This document shows, piece by piece, positions 31,590 through 40,655 of a DNA stretch of 45,065 nt. The stretch is from Terriglobia bacterium. Lineage in GTDB: Bacteria > Acidobacteriota > Terriglobia > Terriglobales > Acidobacteriaceae. Made by a program: the position numbers and the translations under genes. Position 1 is the stretch's first letter; every line of letters begins with the position of its first letter. Location: assembly GCA_020073105.1 (NCBI GenBank), contig JAIQFW010000004.1, forward strand, positions 1 through 45,065, written 5' to 3'. The notes under the pieces were generated by a model. It was not told the origin of the DNA, searched no databases, and saw only the letters and a program-made list of their open reading frames with translations.

Positions 31590-33428
31590 TTACTTCCCCT
31601 CCATGCTGCTGAGTTCGTCGGTAACCGAGCGCGCATCCAACGGCAGCCCGTGAATGTGGGCGATGCTGCGCAACCGGGTTACCAGCTCCGGTTTGATGTC
31701 CAGCTTGAGCAGGCTGAGCATCTGGGCATCGCGGTTCTGTTCCACCACATACACCCGGTCGTGCTTCTCGATGAACTCGTGCACCTCACGGGTGAAGGGA
31801 TAGGCACGCAGTCGCAGGTAATCGGTTTCGATGCCGTACTCGTTGCGCAACTGGTCGCGCGACTCGATGATCCCCCAATGGGAAGTTCCGTAGGCAATGA
31901 TCCCGAGCTTGGCTTTGCCGGTGGTGATCACCTCGGGGCGGGGCACGAAGGAACGTGCAGTCTCGAACTTCTTGTTGATGCGCTCCATGTTGCGTTCGAA
32001 GTCATCCGGCCGCTCGCTGTACTGCGATTGTTCGTTGTGTCCGGTACCGCGCGTGAAATAGGCGGCGGCGGGATGCTCGGTGCCGGGCAAGGTGCGGTAG
32101 CCAATGCCATCGCCGTCCACGTCTTTGTAACGGGAAAAACTACCCAACCGGTTGAGGTCTTCTTTGGTGAGCACCTTGCCCCGGTTGATCGGGGTGGTCG
32201 GATACTCGAAGGGATCGGACATCCAGTTGTTCATGCCCAGATCCAGGTCCGACATTACGAAGACCAGCGTTTGAAATTGTTCCGCCAGATTAAACGCATC
32301 CGTCGCCATGCTGAAGCACTCCGCCACGGAATTGGGGATCAGCATGATGTGCTTGGTGTCGCCGTGAGAAAGGACTGCGGTCGAAAGAATGTCGCCTTGT
32401 GAAGTGCGGGTGGGCAAGCCGGTCGAGGGACCGACTCGTTGAATGTTCCAAATCACCCCGGGAACCTCAGCGTAGTAGGACAACCCTGCGAACTCCGCCA
32501 TAAGGGAGATACCAGGCCCGGCGGTTGCGGTCATCGACCGGGCCCCGGCCCAGCCTGCGCCCAACACCATGCCGATGGCCGCCAGTTCATCTTCCGCCTG
32601 AACGATGGCGAAGGTCGCCTTACCGTCCTTTCCGATGCGGTACTCCTTCATGTAGTCAATCAAGGTTTCGACCAGTGAAGACGACGGCGTGATCGGGTAC
32701 CAGGTCACAACCGTGACTCCGGCGAACATGCTGCCCAGCGCGGCGGCGGAGTTTCCGTCGATGATGATTTTGCCCGCGGTCTTGTCCATGGGCTGGATGA
32801 AGTAGGGATCTTGCTTGGTCAGACTGGACGCAGCGTAATCGTAGCCGGCCTTAGCGGCGGCAAAGTTTAGATTAGCGGCCTTCTGCTTGGTGGCGAACTG
32901 CTTGCGAATGGCCTTCTCCACCTGCGCCATGTCGATGTCCAGCAGTTTGGCCACAACACCGACGTAAATCATGTTCTTGACCAGCTTGCGCAGCTTAGCT
33001 TCGGGGCAGACCGGGGCGACCAATTTGTCGTACGGGACCGAATAAAACGTCAAATCATTGCGCAGTTTGTCCAAGCCCAAGGGCTCGTCGTAGAGCACGG
33101 CCGCGCCGGCCGCCAGGGACATGACGTCTTCCTTTGCGGTTTCGGCATTCATGGCCACCAGGAAATCGATTTCTTTCTTGCGCGCAATATATCCGTCCTT
33201 GTTAGCGCGGATGGTGTACCAGGTCGGCAGGCCGGCGATGTTGGAGGGAAACAGGTTTTTGCCGGAAACCGGGACTCCCATTTGAAAAATACTGCGCAGC
33301 AGCACCGAGTTCGAGCTTTGCGAACCCGATCCATTCACCGTCGCAACCTGAATGCTCATGTTGTTGACGACGCGCTTTTGCCCCGCCTGCCCAGTGGCCT
33401 GACGGAGCGCTACATCGGTGGTGGCCAT
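31590..33428 (-). CDS. korA: 2-oxoacid:ferredoxin oxidoreductase, fused gamma-alpha subunit (KorA type)
   Basis: A 612-aa fusion: a gamma domain at about 30-215 ('NSVLLRSIFQMGVPVSGKNL' onward, with 'EKAIRKQF') joined to the alpha subunit from about 225 ('IIIDGNSAAALGSMFAG', 'TWYPITPSSSLVETL', 'AEDELAAIGMVLGAGWAGAR'). The gamma-alpha order is common for 2-oxoglutarate:ferredoxin oxidoreductases of aerobic bacteria. It forms one unit with korB, immediately downstream. A purine-rich AAGGAAGGACGAAGGA precedes the ATG. It allows a ferredoxin-linked TCA step in place of, or beside, the 2-oxoglutarate dehydrogenase complex. Confidence 0.92.
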   Translation of the reverse strand: MATTDVALRQATGQAGQKRVVNNMSIQVATVNGSGSQSSNSVLLRSIFQMGVPVSGKNLFPSNIAGLPTWYTIRANKDGYIARKKEIDFLVAMNAETAKEDVMSLAAGAAVLYDEPLGLDKLRNDLTFYSVPYDKLVAPVCPEAKLRKLVKNMIYVGVVAKLLDIDMAQVEKAIRKQFATKQKAANLNFAAAKAGYDYAASSLTKQDPYFIQPMDKTAGKIIIDGNSAAALGSMFAGVTVVTWYPITPSSSLVETLIDYMKEYRIGKDGKATFAIVQAEDELAAIGMVLGAGWAGARSMTATAGPGISLMAEFAGLSYYAEVPGVIWNIQRVGPSTGLPTRTSQGDILSTAVLSHGDTKHIMLIPNSVAECFSMATDAFNLAEQFQTLVFVMSDLDLGMNNWMSDPFEYPTTPINRGKVLTKEDLNRLGSFSRYKDVDGDGIGYRTLPGTEHPAAAYFTRGTGHNEQSQYSERPDDFERNMERINKKFETARSFVPRPEVITTGKAKLGIIAYGTSHWGIIESRDQLRNEYGIETDYLRLRAYPFTREVHEFIEKHDRVYVVEQNRDAQMLSLLKLDIKPELVTRLRSIAHIHGLPLDARSVTDELSSMEGK

Positions 33429-33576
33429 TCCTTCGTCCTTCCTTTTGATTGGAGCGGGCTATGGCCCGCTCGGCATACGGTGGAGTGGTGAGGCGAACTT
33501 TCAATTATACGGCACTGAAGCGGCCGCGCACAGGCGCGGACCGCGGGAATCGGAGGCAACGTATCTGGTTTGTAAG

Positions 33577-34536
33577 CTACGGTTCGGTCTGGAAGAACTG
33601 CGCCATCCGGCGGAACTTGTCATAGCGTGCAGCGAGCAATTGAGGGATGGGAATAGTCTTGAGCTGGACCAGATTCTTGTGCAGAGATTCCGCCAGCAAT
33701 TCCGCGGCTGCCGCTGGGTCGGTATGCGCGCCGCCCTCGGGCTCCCGAATAATCTCATCGATGCAGCCAAACCGATCCAGATCGGAAGCGGTAATGTGCA
33801 GAGCTTCGGCGGCGAACTCCTTCTTGGACGAGTCGCGCCACATGATGGCGGCACAGGCTTCCGGGGAGATCACCGAGTACATGGCGTTTTCCATCATGAG
33901 CACACGATCGGCCACGGCAATCGCTAACGCGCCTCCGCTGCCGCCTTCGCCGGTGATGGCGGTGACGATCGGAACCTGCAGGCGTGACATGTCACGTAAG
34001 TTGCGGGCGATCGCTTCCGCCTGGCCACGCTCCTCCGCGCCCACACCCGGGTTCGCACCGGTAACGTCCACCAGACTGATAACCGGACGTGAAAATTTCT
34101 CGGCGATTTTCATCACCCGCAGCGCTTTTCGGTAGCCCTCGGGGTTGGGCAACCCAAAGTTGCGAAACACCCGTTGCTTGGTGTCCCGTCCCTTCTCCGT
34201 GCCCAGGACCATGACCTCTTCGCCCCGAAAGCGGGCCATACCGCAGACCATGGCGGGATCATCGCCGAAGCCGCGGTCGCCATGGATCTCGCTCCAGTCC
34301 GTGAAAATGCGCTCAATGTATTCCAGGGTGTGAGGACGTTGCGGATGCCGGGCCAATTCGATTTTCAGCCAGGTCGCGGACGGCACCGCCAACTGGCTCT
34401 CCAGGGCGTGCACCCGCTCGTGAAGCTGCTGAATCTGGCCGCGGGTGTCTTCGTTCTGTCCCGGCAGGGCCTCCAGCTTGGCGAGCTGTTCTGCGATTTT
34501 CTCCAGCTCCTGCTGCGTCTTCAGTTGTGAATCCAT
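33577..34536 (-). CDS. accA: Acetyl-CoA carboxylase carboxyltransferase subunit alpha
   Basis: A 319-aa protein from the chosen ATG, the same length as the E. coli subunit. N-terminal coiled coil ('QQELEKIAEQLAKLEALPG'), then 'LARHPQRPHTLEYIERIF', 'GDRGFGDDPAMVCGMARF', 'GYRKALRVMKIAEKF', 'GANPGVGAEERGQAEAIARN' and 'GEGGSGGALAIAVADRVLM', all strongly conserved in AccA. It transfers the carboxyl group from biotin-BCCP to acetyl-CoA, with AccD. The frame stays open upstream to 34677, close to the dnaE stop, but those residues do not fit the family. No accD is in the window. Confidence 0.95.
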   Translation of the reverse strand: MDSQLKTQQELEKIAEQLAKLEALPGQNEDTRGQIQQLHERVHALESQLAVPSATWLKIELARHPQRPHTLEYIERIFTDWSEIHGDRGFGDDPAMVCGMARFRGEEVMVLGTEKGRDTKQRVFRNFGLPNPEGYRKALRVMKIAEKFSRPVISLVDVTGANPGVGAEERGQAEAIARNLRDMSRLQVPIVTAITGEGGSGGALAIAVADRVLMMENAMYSVISPEACAAIMWRDSSKKEFAAEALHITASDLDRFGCIDEIIREPEGGAHTDPAAAAELLAESLHKNLVQLKTIPIPQLLAARYDKFRRMAQFFQTEP

Positions 34537-34689
34537 CTTCCGAGTGTCACCATTCCGAGCGGCCCAACGTGCCTCCACCATCGACAGGAGAAACTCTGCT
34601 CCCGATAGCGCCAGCATGGAGTCACCCACCGGAGCCTTTGCCGCCGTCGAAAGTCCCCTGCTACTAGAAGCTCTCATCCGCCGCCTGTT

Positions 34690-37600
34690 TCAGTCAATGA
34701 CTCGGACCGCACCCCGCCCGCACAACTCTTCCACGCGGGCCACAAAATTGCGGTCTGGTTGGACATTATAGCCTTCGGCCTCCATCACCACCATGAAATC
34801 ACCTTGGCGCTCCACGTCGAATAACACCTTGGCTTCCCCTTTTGACTTCGAACACAGGTCGTGTAATTCGTCGACCGTGCCCTCTCCCGCAGACTCCGCA
34901 GGTATACGGATGCGCAGAGCGCGCGGTAGCGGGACCTTGGCTTCTTCCAGCGGGACAATGTCGTTCACCGTTAGTTTCGGATTGACCCCTTCCTCGACGC
35001 GTAGCCCGCCACGCACCAGTACCGGGACCTCCAGCTTCACTTTGTCCTGCAGCTTCCGATAAGCTTCGGGAAACACGATCATCTCCACCGAACCTGCCAT
35101 GTCTTCGAGAGAGCCCTGAGCGTAGAAGTCGCCACGCTTGGACTTCAACACGCGCAGATTGGTGATCATGCCTGCGGTGGTAATACTCTCATCCTTTCCC
35201 GTGGAGGACTTGACCGCGGCGATGTCGGAGGTGCTCAGCGCGCGGAAGTCCTGCAACTTGTCGCGATATTTCTCCAGCGGGTGCCCGGTGATGAAAAATC
35301 CAAGGATCTCTTTTTCGGCCGCCAGGCGAGTATGTTCATCCCAATCGGGCGTTTCTGGCAGTTTATCGTTGTCGGCGTGAGCATCGTCCTGCTGGAAAAC
35401 ACCGAACAAGCCGTGTTGGCCGGATTCGGCGTCGCGCCGCGTCTTCAAGGCGCGCTCAATGGCCTTGTCCAGAACCGCCATCAATTGCGCGCGCCGGCCC
35501 AGCGAATCCATGGCGCCGCTCTTCACCAGGGACTCCAGCACCCGCTTGTTCAGAAGCCGCAAATCTACTTTTTCGCAGAATTCGTAAATCGAGCCATAGC
35601 TGCCCGAGCTCTTTCGTCCCACAACGATGGACTCGATCGCATTGTGGCCAACGTTCTTCACCGCTGCCAGACCGAACCGGATCGCGCTGCCATGGGGAGT
35701 GAAGTTGGCGTCGCTGACATTGATGTCCGGTGGCTCGACCGCTATGCCCATTTCGCGGCACTCGTTGATGTACTTGACCACGTCGTCCGTGCTGCCCGTG
35801 ACCGAGGTCAACAGCGCGGCCATGAACTCAACCGGGTAGTGCGTCTTGAGATAGGCGGTGTGATAGGCCAGCAGGGCGTAGGCGGCGGAATGCGACTTGT
35901 TAAAACCATAGCCCGCGAACTGCGCCATTAGGTCGAAAATCTTTTCTATCTTCCTCTGGGGATAGCCGCGTTGCACCGCCCCTGTCACGAAGCGCTCACG
36001 CTGCGCCGCCATCTCCGCCGCGATCTTCTTGCCCATGGCACGCCGCAACAGATCCGCCTCACCCAGGGAGTAACCTGCCAGCCGGTTGGCAATCTGCATC
36101 ACTTGTTCCTGGTACACAATGACGCCCAGCGTCTCTTCCAGGACTTCTTTCAGCTCCGGCAGTTCGTACTCGACTTTCTTGCGGCCGTGTTTGCGATCGA
36201 TGAAGTCGTCAATCATTCCACCCTGAATCGGACCGGGCCGGTAGAGGGCGTTGAGAGCGGTGAGATCGCCGATGGAATTGGGCTGGTAACGGCGCAGCAC
36301 GTCGCGCATGCCATGCGATTCAAACTGGAACACACCCGAAGTCAGCCCGCTGTGAAACACCCGGATGTAAGTTTCCTCGTCGGTCAGCGGAATGTCTTCG
36401 AGAGCAATTTGCTGACCGCGCGTTTGTCCAATGAGTTTCACCGTATCGTCGAGAATGGTGAGGGTCGTCAGCCCAAGGAAGTCCATCTTCAACAAGCCGA
36501 GCTTCTCAATGGCCACCATGTCGAAGGCGGTAACGATTTCGTCGTTCTTGGTCTTGTGCAGGGGGACCAGCTCAATGAGTGGACGGGGAGAAATCACCAC
36601 GCCCGCGGCGTGCACTCCGGCGTTGCGCACCAGTCCTTCCAGCTTTCTCGCCGTGTCCAACAGTTGGCGCACTTGCGAGTCGCTTTCATACGCCTGCTGC
36701 ATCGCCGATGATTCCTTGAGTGCCTGCTCCAGCTTGATATTGATCTGGTTGGGGACCATCTTCGCAATGCGGTCCACGTCGCTGTAGGGAATGTCCATGG
36801 CGCGACCGACGTCCTTGATCGCTGCTTTGGCCGCCATGGTTCCGAACGTGATGATCTGGGCCACGTTCTCGCGGCCGTATTTCTGGGTCACATAATCGAT
36901 CACTTCGCCGCGCCGGTTCATGCAGAAATCGATATCAATGTCCGGCATCGAGATCCGCTCCGGATTCAAGAAGCGCTCGAAGAGCAACTCGTGCTGCAAC
37001 GGATCCAGATCGGTAATGCCAAGCGAGTAGGACACCAGCGATCCAGCGGCCGAGCCACGGCCCGGACCCACCGGAATGTTGCGCTCCCTGGCGTAGCGAA
37101 TGAAGTCCCAGACAATCAGAAAATATCCAGAGAATTTCATCTGCTGGATGATGCCCAACTCACGCGCCAGCCGCTGCTCGTAGTCCGCCATGCTGTGCTT
37201 CAAGCGGCCCTGGTCCGCCAAACTGCGCAGGGCTTCCAACCGCCGGGCAAAGCCCTCCCGCGTAACATGCTCGAAATAACTGTCGAGGGTGTAACCCGCT
37301 GGCACATCAAAGTGAGGGAACGGGTTGCTCACTTTTTCCAGGCGCAGGTTGCAGCGTTCGGCGATCGCTAGCGTGCGCTCCAGGACATCCGGCGCATCTT
37401 TGAACACGCGGTACATCTCGTCGTGGTTCTTCACGTAGAAGTCCGTGCCCTGGAACTTCATGCGGTTGGTGTCCTGAATGGACTTGCCGGTCTGGATGCA
37501 AACCATCACATCCTGGGCGTGCGCATCTTCCTCACACAGGTAATGGCTATCATTGGTGGCCACAAGAGGAAGGCCAAGTTCCTTCTCCATACGAAACAGA

Positions 37601-38172
37601 TCAGGATGGATGCGGTGCTCCATCTCCAGGCCCTGGTCCTGAATTTCAAGAAAGAAATTGTTCTTTCCGAAGATCTCGCTGTAGAAACCCGCGGCGGTGC
37701 GCGCGTTCTCGTACTTCCCTTCCATCAGGAATTCGGCTACTTCACCCTTCAGGCATCCTGACAACCCGATCAGCCCCTTGCTGTGCTCCGCCAGGAATTT
37801 CTTGCTCACCCGGGGCTTGTAATAGAAGCCATGCAGCGAGGCCTCCGAGGTGATCTTCACCAGGTTGCGATAACCCTCTTCACTCTCGGCGAGCACCAGT
37901 AGGTGGTTGTAGGTGTCCCCGTCGGGCGGGGTGCGCTCAATGTTGTGGTCTTCTTTCTTGCAGATATAGAGTTCACACCCGACGATCGGCTTGATGCCCT
38001 CGTGCTTCGCCGCGTTGACAAAGTGCACCGCCCCAAAGACGTTGCCGTGATCGGTCATGGCAACCGCGGGCATGCCCAACTCTTTCACACGGCGACACAG
38101 TTTCTCCACGTCGCAGGCGCCGTCCAGCATGGAGTAATCGGTATGAAGGTGCAGGTGGACGAATTGGGACAT
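34690..38172 (-). CDS. dnaE: DNA polymerase III subunit alpha
   Basis: An 1160-aa replicative polymerase of the DnaE1 class. N-terminal PHP domain ('FVHLHLHTDYSMLDGACD', 'MTDHGNVFGAVHF', 'ATNDSHYL'), polymerase palm with 'GPGRGSAAGSLVSY' (about 369-382) and the catalytic 'PDIDIDF' (Asp411, Asp413), 'KMDFLGLTTLTIL', the thumb and fingers, a helix-hairpin-helix, and a C-terminal OB fold. Length is as expected. It is the catalytic core for chromosome replication. A perfect DnaA box lies 70 nt upstream of the start. Confidence 0.97.
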   Translation of the reverse strand: MSQFVHLHLHTDYSMLDGACDVEKLCRRVKELGMPAVAMTDHGNVFGAVHFVNAAKHEGIKPIVGCELYICKKEDHNIERTPPDGDTYNHLLVLAESEEGYRNLVKITSEASLHGFYYKPRVSKKFLAEHSKGLIGLSGCLKGEVAEFLMEGKYENARTAAGFYSEIFGKNNFFLEIQDQGLEMEHRIHPDLFRMEKELGLPLVATNDSHYLCEEDAHAQDVMVCIQTGKSIQDTNRMKFQGTDFYVKNHDEMYRVFKDAPDVLERTLAIAERCNLRLEKVSNPFPHFDVPAGYTLDSYFEHVTREGFARRLEALRSLADQGRLKHSMADYEQRLARELGIIQQMKFSGYFLIVWDFIRYARERNIPVGPGRGSAAGSLVSYSLGITDLDPLQHELLFERFLNPERISMPDIDIDFCMNRRGEVIDYVTQKYGRENVAQIITFGTMAAKAAIKDVGRAMDIPYSDVDRIAKMVPNQINIKLEQALKESSAMQQAYESDSQVRQLLDTARKLEGLVRNAGVHAAGVVISPRPLIELVPLHKTKNDEIVTAFDMVAIEKLGLLKMDFLGLTTLTILDDTVKLIGQTRGQQIALEDIPLTDEETYIRVFHSGLTSGVFQFESHGMRDVLRRYQPNSIGDLTALNALYRPGPIQGGMIDDFIDRKHGRKKVEYELPELKEVLEETLGVIVYQEQVMQIANRLAGYSLGEADLLRRAMGKKIAAEMAAQRERFVTGAVQRGYPQRKIEKIFDLMAQFAGYGFNKSHSAAYALLAYHTAYLKTHYPVEFMAALLTSVTGSTDDVVKYINECREMGIAVEPPDINVSDANFTPHGSAIRFGLAAVKNVGHNAIESIVVGRKSSGSYGSIYEFCEKVDLRLLNKRVLESLVKSGAMDSLGRRAQLMAVLDKAIERALKTRRDAESGQHGLFGVFQQDDAHADNDKLPETPDWDEHTRLAAEKEILGFFITGHPLEKYRDKLQDFRALSTSDIAAVKSSTGKDESITTAGMITNLRVLKSKRGDFYAQGSLEDMAGSVEMIVFPEAYRKLQDKVKLEVPVLVRGGLRVEEGVNPKLTVNDIVPLEEAKVPLPRALRIRIPAESAGEGTVDELHDLCSKSKGEAKVLFDVERQGDFMVVMEAEGYNVQPDRNFVARVEELCGRGAVRVID

Positions 38173-38241
38173 TTGGGGCTCTGTCTTGATTCTACGTTGC
38201 CGACATTGTAAGGGGTAGGGCGGAATTCAGTAGAGGGAGAG

Positions 38242-38250
38242 TTATCCACA
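38242..38250 (+). promoter_or_regulatory. Perfect DnaA-box sequence upstream of dnaE
   Basis: TTATCCACA, the consensus DnaA box, lies 69 nt upstream of the dnaE ATG in the 115-nt gap before the next gene. A single copy cannot be an origin, but it could let DnaA adjust dnaE transcription, or be chance. Confidence 0.45.
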
Positions 38251-38287
38251 GGCGACATGGACGCAGGTAAGAACCAACCGCCAAGGA

Positions 38288-38734
38288 TTACTTGCGCAGG
38301 AGCGTGGTGTGGCTGGCAACACATTGCCACTGGCCGTTCTGGAAAATCCAGGTGTCGGTGAAACGCCCGCGATGGTCGAACGGTTTGGTCTTGTAGGTCC
38401 CCTTGGAGTGATAGGACCCGCTGACCACGGCGGCGTTGTCGTACAAGTCAACTTTCACTCCCTCATTGGCGACCAGGCTTGCCTTGTAGGCCGGGTCCTT
38501 GACGTCGGCGAGGAATCTGGCTTTGTCCATCACCGTACCGTCGGTGTCGGTGTAGATGAACTTGTCGCCCACGACGTTTTCCAGGGCCTTGGCGTCATGG
38601 TGGATTTGCGCCTGGTTCCAGGCGTTCTCCAGGGCCAGGATCTTGGTCTCATCGGCCGTGCTGTGCGGCGCCTGGGCCAGGACCGGCACAGACAGGGCCA
38701 CCAGCCAAAAGATGCAGCAATAGATTCTCGGCAT
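38288..38734 (-). CDS. Secreted NTF2-like (DUF4440/SnoaL-type) protein
   Basis: A 148-aa protein: a signal peptide ('MPRIYCCIFWLVALSVPVLA', cleavage near 'AQA') and one NTF2-like domain ('KILALENAWNQAQIHHDAKA', 'DGTVMDKARFLADV', 'DLYDNAAVVSGSYHSKGTY', 'DTWIFQNGQWQCVASHTTLL'). Such cone-shaped domains bind small ligands or act as enzymes; the C-terminal W-x-x-x-x-H-x-x segment is typical. The ATG at 38734 follows a GGAGAGG site; an upstream in-frame TTG is less likely. Ligand unknown. Confidence 0.85.
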   Translation of the reverse strand: MPRIYCCIFWLVALSVPVLAQAPHSTADETKILALENAWNQAQIHHDAKALENVVGDKFIYTDTDGTVMDKARFLADVKDPAYKASLVANEGVKVDLYDNAAVVSGSYHSKGTYKTKPFDHRGRFTDTWIFQNGQWQCVASHTTLLRK

Positions 38735-38842
38735 TCCACCTCTCCGCAAGGTACACGCGTTGGCAGTGTCACCACGGCGAGATCATTTGTCAACTGCCGG
38801 TGAGCAGGAAGTAAAGATCCCGCCGCCACTTGAACCGGTCCT

Positions 38843-39469
38843 TCAGTTCGCCTTGGGTTCTCTGGGCACCACGATGATGAGAGCATCAGGTTGGCCGGGA
38901 TGTACGACGAAAGGCATATCCCTCGCTGACGGCGGTGAGCCGATATCCACATCTGTCACATAGGGCGCGTAGAACATCAAGTGCGGAGCAAAGTGGACAA
39001 TGTCGTGGGTGTCCGGACGCAGAACGTGGTTGTGGTCGGACATCATATACACAATTCCGATCTTGCGTGGCGCTTGGAACTTTCCGCTCTTGTAGCCTGC
39101 TGCGATTGCGGTCTTGATCTGGGCTTCGCTGGTCCCCTTGGCACGCTGCTCTTCCGCATAAAACCTGGTCAGCAGCGTGGTGGTGCTGCCTTCGGCGTCG
39201 TAGCACTCAGGCTCCATGGTCAGCGGGGTTTCGCGTTCCACCAGGCAGGTGAAACCGTTTGTGCCCTCGTGGACTTTCACGTAACCGGTCGGCTCCAAAA
39301 GATAGACCGTCGCTTTCCCTGAGATCTCCGGCGGAGCGGCGCTGGTTGCCAGCTTGATTCTCTCCTCGCGGGGCGCGGAAAAATCATAGGCAGGCTTGGG
39401 AGGTTCCGTTTGAGCGCTCGCTACTCCGCCTGCCAAAAGCAAGATTCCGGTCAGCAGCATCCTCTTCAT
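38843..39469 (-). CDS. Exported protein of unknown function
   Basis: A 208-aa protein with a clear signal peptide ('MKRMLLTGILLLAGGVASAQ'). The rest is soluble and mixed alpha/beta, with a central helical stretch ('LLTRFYAEEQRAKGTSEAQI') and 'IVYMMSDHNHVLRPDTHDIV', where a His-rich segment could bind metal. It has two cysteines in 'FTCLVERETPLTMEPECYDA', possibly a disulfide. I do not recognise the family. The ATG is preceded by GGAGGG. It reads in the same direction as the NTF2-like gene after a 108-nt gap. Confidence 0.75.
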   Translation of the reverse strand: MKRMLLTGILLLAGGVASAQTEPPKPAYDFSAPREERIKLATSAAPPEISGKATVYLLEPTGYVKVHEGTNGFTCLVERETPLTMEPECYDAEGSTTTLLTRFYAEEQRAKGTSEAQIKTAIAAGYKSGKFQAPRKIGIVYMMSDHNHVLRPDTHDIVHFAPHLMFYAPYVTDVDIGSPPSARDMPFVVHPGQPDALIIVVPREPKAN

Positions 39470-39547
39470 GGCCAGCCCTCCATCCTCTGATGGGACGCCG
39501 AGCCCTCGAATCGGTTAGCAGCCGGCTTACGGACGCGTCAGCCTAAG

Positions 39548-40561
39548 TTAGTTCTGGTCACCTGCTCCATGTTTGGCACGGCACAGCTTACAAAATGTCG
39601 GCGGCTCCGCGTTGTCAACCCGATGCTTGACCGGCTTCAGCGTGCGCACGTAGGCATACATAGCCTTGAGGTCGTCGTCGCTCAGGCCCTTGTACTGCTC
39701 CACCGGCATGAGCGCGTCCAGTTTGCGCGCCTTCACGTAACCAGTGCGTAACACTTGAATGAACAGCGCTTCGTCGTAGTACCCGATCCCTGAGGCATCC
39801 GGTGTGATATTCGCGCTCACCGTCCTGCCCCACGCTCCATTGAAAACCTGTCCTCCGGCAAAATCCAAACCTGGCAGTGGCTGACCTTTATCCGCCGGAG
39901 TGTGACAATCAGCGCAGTTCCCGACTTTGACCAGATATGCTCCCCACTTCAATCGGTCTCCAGGATCGGGCGCGCTCACCGGGGCAGTGATTGGCTTGGG
40001 CACCGAACGGATCAGGTATTTGACAGGAAATATGATCTCGGTCTTCGGGAGTTCGTTGCGCACGGGCCTGAGGGAGCGCATATACACCACCAACGATGCC
40101 AGGTCTTCATCCGACAGATGCTTGAAGTTTTCGTAAGGCATCATGGGAAATAGCGTGCGGCCATCGTGGCCGATGCCTTCGCGGATGGCACGAGCCAGCT
40201 GATCATCCGTCCAGGTTCCAGCCCCCGTTTGGGGATCTGGGGTGATGTTGGGGGCGACGACCCGGCCAGGCAAATCGTCAACCGGCATGAGCTCCCCTGC
40301 CCCCTCCATGCCCGTCTGTATGGGATGATCGGGCCGTTTGAGGTCGTGCGGGGAGTGACAGTCGACGCACAGGGTAAGCGAGTTGAACAGATATCGCCCG
40401 CGCTCCAGCCGCTGCGGCGTTACCTCGAACTTGCGATCGGTGAGAGCCCGCGCCTTGGGCCCGATGATCGGCCGCCAGCCAATGGTTGCGCTGGTGGCTA
40501 CAATCAGCAGCACTACCAGTCCAACCAAGATTCCCAGCAGAATCTTTCCCAGTTTACTCAT
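39548..40561 (-). CDS. Membrane-anchored dihaem cytochrome c
   Basis: A 337-aa protein with an N-terminal membrane anchor (about 6-28) and two cytochrome c domains, each with a CxxCH haem site: 'CVDCH' (Cys65-His69) and 'CADCH' in the second half. Each domain ends in a Met-containing stretch ('LMPVDDL'/'LFPMMPYENFKHLSDEDLAS' and 'LDALMPVEQYKGLSDDDLKA') that may supply the axial ligand. The C-terminus has another cysteine pair, 'FCKLCRAKHGAG', with a displaced histidine. It resembles the small cytochrome subunits of alcohol/aldehyde dehydrogenases. Start at ATG 40561 beginning the anchor, rather than an in-frame codon 12 residues upstream. Confidence 0.87.
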   Translation of the reverse strand: MSKLGKILLGILVGLVVLLIVATSATIGWRPIIGPKARALTDRKFEVTPQRLERGRYLFNSLTLCVDCHSPHDLKRPDHPIQTGMEGAGELMPVDDLPGRVVAPNITPDPQTGAGTWTDDQLARAIREGIGHDGRTLFPMMPYENFKHLSDEDLASLVVYMRSLRPVRNELPKTEIIFPVKYLIRSVPKPITAPVSAPDPGDRLKWGAYLVKVGNCADCHTPADKGQPLPGLDFAGGQVFNGAWGRTVSANITPDASGIGYYDEALFIQVLRTGYVKARKLDALMPVEQYKGLSDDDLKAMYAYVRTLKPVKHRVDNAEPPTFCKLCRAKHGAGDQN

Positions 40562-40655
40562 GGCATGTCCCGTGCAAAATTGACGTACGCTTACCAATTC
40601 ACCCTTGAGCCTAAGTATTGAACCACCGCAGGACGTCCAATCCCCGATGTGAGTC

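Noticed and set aside
30536-32402. Two long + strand frames opposite korB and korA
   Set aside because: Both are codon-position shadows of conserved oxidoreductase genes with no domains of their own.
34537-34677. N-terminal extension of AccA to 34677
   Set aside because: The extra residues do not resemble the family, and the ATG at 34536 gives the standard 319-aa length.
38242-38250. Replication origin near dnaE
   Set aside because: Only one DnaA box is present, with no AT-rich unwinding region or box cluster.
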